A DNA stretch of 26,298 nt from UBA1447 sp964612185 (GTDB lineage Bacteria > Bacillota > Clostridia > Oscillospirales > Acutalibacteraceae), in NCBI GenBank assembly GCA_964612185.1, contig CAZTCR010000040.1:1-26298 (forward strand). Reading direction: 5' to 3'. How positions within the stretch are numbered: position 1 is the first letter of the stretch; every line of letters starts with the position of its first letter. The position numbers and the translations under genes were made by a program. Below are positions 25,074 to 26,298 of this stretch, in pieces. The notes below the pieces were generated by a model that had not been told where the DNA came from, did not search any database, and saw only the letters and a list, made by a program, of their open reading frames with translations.

Positions 25074-26237
25074 ATGACTGAAAAAAACATCAAAGACGCG
25101 GTTGAAAAATTCGAAACGCTTATCCGGACTCAAAACGAACGGTCCGAAAACATTAAACGCCAGCGTGATTTTATTGATTATCAAACGCTGGATAAAATAA
25201 TAATCGGTGTTTGCGGCGGTGACGGCATAGGTCCGATAATTACGAATGAATCTGCCAGGGTTCTCAAATACATTTTAAACGATGAGGTTGCAGCCGGAAA
25301 AATCGAGTTCAGAGCAATTGACGGGCTTACTATTGAAAACAGGGTTGCAGTTAACAAGGCAATCCCTGATGATGTACTGGCTGAATTGAAGAAGTGTCAT
25401 GTCATTTTAAAAGGACCCACAACAACCCCTCAAGCCGGAGACCCGTGGCCAAACATTGAAAGTGCGAATGTTGCGATGCGCAAAGCACTTGACCTTTTTG
25501 CGAATCTGCGGCCGGTAAGAGTAGCAGAGGAAGGCATTGATTGGACTTTTTTTAGAGAGAATACAGAGGGGGCATATGCTGTCGGCTCCCAAGGCATTAA
25601 TGTAACCGATGATCTCGCAATTGACTTTGTTGTGACGACAACCGAAGGCACACAGAGAATATCCCGGCTCGCCTATGAATATGCTAGGCGAAACGGCAAA
25701 AACAGAGTTTCCGTTATAACAAAAGCAAATGTAATAAAAACAACAGACGGAAAATTCCTTAAACTGGCAACAGAAATCGGCAAGGAATACCCCGATATTA
25801 TAACCGATGAGTGGTACATTGATATTTTAACAGCCAAGTTGATAGACAAAGTGCGCCGTAAAGATTTTAAGGTGTTTATCCTCCCAAATCTTTACGGAGA
25901 TATCATTACGGATGAAGCCGCAGAATTCCAGGGCGGCGTCGGTACAGCAGGCAGTGCGAATATCGGGAAGAAGTACGCCATGTTCGAAGCCATACACGGC
26001 TCTGCGCCAAGATTGATTAAAGAGGGACGCGGAAACTATGCCAGTCCATGTTCCATGCTTCGGGCAGTTGTTATGCTGCTTTCTCACATAGGGAAGCAAG
26101 AGCAGGCAAACCGTCTTGAGCGTGCGCTTGATATTTGTATGTTTGAGGAGAAGCAACTTAATATAACCGGCAGGGCAGATGGCTGCACATGCAGCGAATT
26201 CGGAGATTATGTGATGGAAACTTTGGCAAGATCCTAA
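25074..26237 (+). CDS. icd: Isocitrate dehydrogenase (isocitrate/isopropylmalate dehydrogenase family)
   Basis: A 387-residue beta-decarboxylating dehydrogenase that should turn isocitrate into 2-oxoglutarate. Family marks: GGDGIGP (48-54), KGPTTTP (113-119), SANVAMRK (130-137), ANLRPVR (143-149) with substrate arginines, ENTEGAYA (162-169), catalytic Lys218 in TKANVIKTTDGKF, metal-binding Asp250, Asp276 and Asp280 (PNLYGDIITDEAAEFQGG), and AIHGSAP (306-312). About 40 charged residues precede the Rossmann-like core, more than usual. NAD or NADP use cannot be decided with confidence. Placement after aconitase supports isocitrate over isopropylmalate as substrate. Start ATG behind GGAGG. A strong terminator follows, closing the operon. 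Confidence 0.9.
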   Translation: MTEKNIKDAVEKFETLIRTQNERSENIKRQRDFIDYQTLDKIIIGVCGGDGIGPIITNESARVLKYILNDEVAAGKIEFRAIDGLTIENRVAVNKAIPDDVLAELKKCHVILKGPTTTPQAGDPWPNIESANVAMRKALDLFANLRPVRVAEEGIDWTFFRENTEGAYAVGSQGINVTDDLAIDFVVTTTEGTQRISRLAYEYARRNGKNRVSVITKANVIKTTDGKFLKLATEIGKEYPDIITDEWYIDILTAKLIDKVRRKDFKVFILPNLYGDIITDEAAEFQGGVGTAGSANIGKKYAMFEAIHGSAPRLIKEGRGNYASPCSMLRAVVMLLSHIGKQEQANRLERALDICMFEEKQLNITGRADGCTCSEFGDYVMETLARS

Positions 26238-26257
26238 TTCAAACCACAATTACTTTT

Positions 26258-26291
26258 AGAGCGTATCGGCATCATTTTGCCGATACGCTCT
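26258..26291 (+). terminator. Rho-independent terminator after icd
   Basis: A perfect 14-bp stem AGAGCGTATCGGCA / TGCCGATACGCTCT with a 6-base loop, followed by TGATCTT at the window end. It begins 20 bases after the icd stop and closes the acnA-icd operon. Confidence 0.82.
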
Positions 26292-26298
26292 TGATCTT

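Overview
This window reads as the chromosome of a low-GC Gram-positive bacterium of the class Clostridia, probably an uncultured Oscillospirales-like lineage (inference). The evidence is the strong AGGAGG ribosome sites, the use of TTG and GTG starts, the sigma-A type promoters with 17-base spacers, the gene orders rnj-rplI-dnaB-tilS-hpt-ftsH and rpsB-tsf, a SpoIIIE-type FtsK, an RNase J, and a second divergent topoisomerase pair. No tRNA, rRNA, CRISPR array, insertion sequence or phage gene was seen. Almost all genes are intact and about the usual length for their families.

Layout, left to right. (1) 1-2014: a two-gene sugar-type operon on the minus strand, a ThuA-domain protein followed by a Gfo/Idh/MocA oxidoreductase, with a strong promoter and a strong terminator. 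(2) 2095-2440: secG with its own promoter and a UUCG-loop terminator. (3) 2524-6845: a divergent type IIA topoisomerase, with the ATPase/TOPRIM subunit first and the DNA-cleaving subunit second, from a promoter with a perfect TTGACA -35. (4) 6902-14578: a long minus-strand operon, rnj-rplI-dnaB-tilS-hpt-ftsH (RNA decay, ribosome, replication, tRNA modification, purine salvage and membrane proteolysis), many genes touching or overlapping. (5) 14599-15177: rnhA alone on the plus strand, divergent from rnj and ending in a terminator shared with the convergent operon. (6) 15183-17307: rpsB-tsf plus an L-rhamnose mutarotase gene as an unexpected third cistron, with a structured leader in front of rpsB. 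(7) 17350-22999: ftsK-ygiQ-MBL hydrolase-DUF3006, all translationally overlapping. (8) 22916-26291: a divergent plus-strand acnA-icd operon with dyad and direct-repeat elements in its control region and a strong terminator.

Aconitase and isocitrate dehydrogenase together make 2-oxoglutarate from citrate, which in a fermentative clostridium would mainly feed glutamate synthesis (inference); no citrate synthase gene is in the window. Most of the window is housekeeping, and I did not find a convincing new defence, mobile or biosynthetic system. The best leads are the divergent topoisomerase pair, the rpsB leader structure, the rhaM gene attached to the translation operon, the ComEC-like hydrolase/DUF3006 pair coupled to ftsK-ygiQ, and the putative operator elements of acnA-icd.
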